Assembly: GCA_030607105.1 (NCBI GenBank)
Contig: JAUWFF010000043.1
Location: forward strand, 1-7,646
Origin: Filomicrobium sp.
GTDB lineage: Bacteria > Pseudomonadota > Alphaproteobacteria > Rhizobiales > Hyphomicrobiaceae
Direction of reading: 5' to 3'
DNA length: 7,646 nucleotides
The translations under genes were made by a program, and so were the position numbers. The notes beneath the pieces were generated by a model. It was not told where the DNA came from. It made no database searches and saw nothing but the letters and a program-made list of their open reading frames with translations. Numbering within the stretch: the first letter of the stretch is position 1; every line of letters begins with the position of its first letter. Below are positions 7,413-7,646 of this stretch, one piece after another.

Positions 7413-7441
7413 GTTATCGATGAGTCGATGCTGTCAGGCAA
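7413..7441 (-). promoter_or_regulatory. Candidate sigma-70-type promoter for the lipoprotein paralogue
   Basis: On the minus strand, TTGCCT (7436-7441) and GATAAC (7413-7418) are separated by exactly 17 bases. Each matches the -35 or -10 consensus only partly. Transcription would start near 7406 and give a leader of roughly 60-90 bases. This is the best-spaced pair I found upstream of any of the three enzymes. Confidence 0.3.
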
Positions 7442-7528
7442 ATGCGGCGGTGTCGCGGCACGGGCGGCCAGTTAATTTGCTCCAACACTCTGAAACAAAT
7501 GAGTAAAAAGGGTGATGCAAGATCGCAA

Positions 7529-7548
7529 CGATGTTCATGTATACATCG
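7529..7548. promoter_or_regulatory. Inverted repeat CGATGT-N8-ACATCG
   Basis: Two perfect six-base arms are separated by eight bases. A second perfect ten-base palindrome (ATGTATACAT, 7537-7546) overlaps it. The size and spacing fit a dimeric regulator's site, but no regulator gene is visible in the window. Confidence 0.3.
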
Positions 7549-7584
7549 ACGGCCGAAACAATATGCCTCCCCCATCACACAGAG

Positions 7585-7600
7585 ACTGGGCATACCCAGT
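7585..7600. promoter_or_regulatory. Perfect inverted repeat ACTGGG-N4-CCCAGT
   Basis: Perfect six-base arms flank CATA. No T run follows on either strand, so it is not a typical intrinsic terminator. It could be an operator or a short hairpin belonging to the gene beyond the window edge. Confidence 0.3.
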
Positions 7601-7646
7601 GAGAATGTAGCTTGCACTTCCTTTCCCCTGGCGCAGATTCGCCAAC

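Larger units (their letters stand above)
7344..7646. other. Upstream region of the paralogue group, no supported gene
   Basis: About 300 bases between the first paralogue and the window edge hold no convincing coding sequence. A 67-codon minus-strand frame (7414-7617) starts at GTG, lacks a ribosome binding site and has no recognisable motif. The region contains a weak minus-strand promoter candidate and three short inverted repeats, listed separately. The neighbouring gene past 7646 is not visible. Confidence 0.5.

Noticed and set aside
7414..7617. Open frame of 67 codons on the minus strand upstream of the paralogues
   Set aside because: It has a GTG start, no ribosome binding site, no recognisable motif, and overlaps the candidate promoter.

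Overview
The window looks like chromosomal DNA of an alphaproteobacterium, probably of the order Hyphomicrobiales (inference). The basis is the style of the SecA sequence, the moderately high GC content, and secreted YafK/DpaA-type enzymes of the kind found in bacteria with an outer membrane. No mobile element, tRNA, rRNA or CRISPR array was seen.

Plus strand, 1-3768. The window opens inside secA and holds its last 632 codons, from the end of the first nucleotide-binding domain to an intact zinc-binding tail. After a 111-base gap comes a complete NodU/CmcH/TobZ-type O-carbamoyltransferase. It starts at a TTG behind a good ribosome binding site. No sugar or antibiotic biosynthesis genes accompany it, so its acceptor is unknown.

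Minus strand, 3813-7313. Three consecutive genes converge on the carbamoyltransferase, and transcription runs from high to low coordinates. All three encode paralogues of the YafK/DpaA (LdtF) branch of the L,D-transpeptidase-fold proteins. Each keeps the full HGxCxSxGCYAM catalytic signature. Their N-termini differ: the first transcribed (6327-7313) has a lipoprotein signal, the second (5307-6215) an uncleaved-looking membrane anchor, and the third (3813-5003) an ambiguous signal peptide plus a long, very basic C-terminal tail. All three share a C-terminal pair of cysteines that I predict forms a disulfide.

Flanks. The 303 bases between the second and third enzymes hold no convincing gene. 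The 333 bases upstream of the lipoprotein gene hold a weak promoter candidate and three short inverted repeats.

Working model. E. coli DpaA cuts Braun lipoprotein off peptidoglycan. Most alphaproteobacteria lack that lipoprotein, and some instead attach outer-membrane beta-barrel proteins to peptidoglycan. The three paralogues may therefore detach, or otherwise edit, protein-peptidoglycan links at different places in the envelope. This is inference from family membership and N-terminal signals. The secA and carbamoyltransferase genes show no direct functional tie to it.
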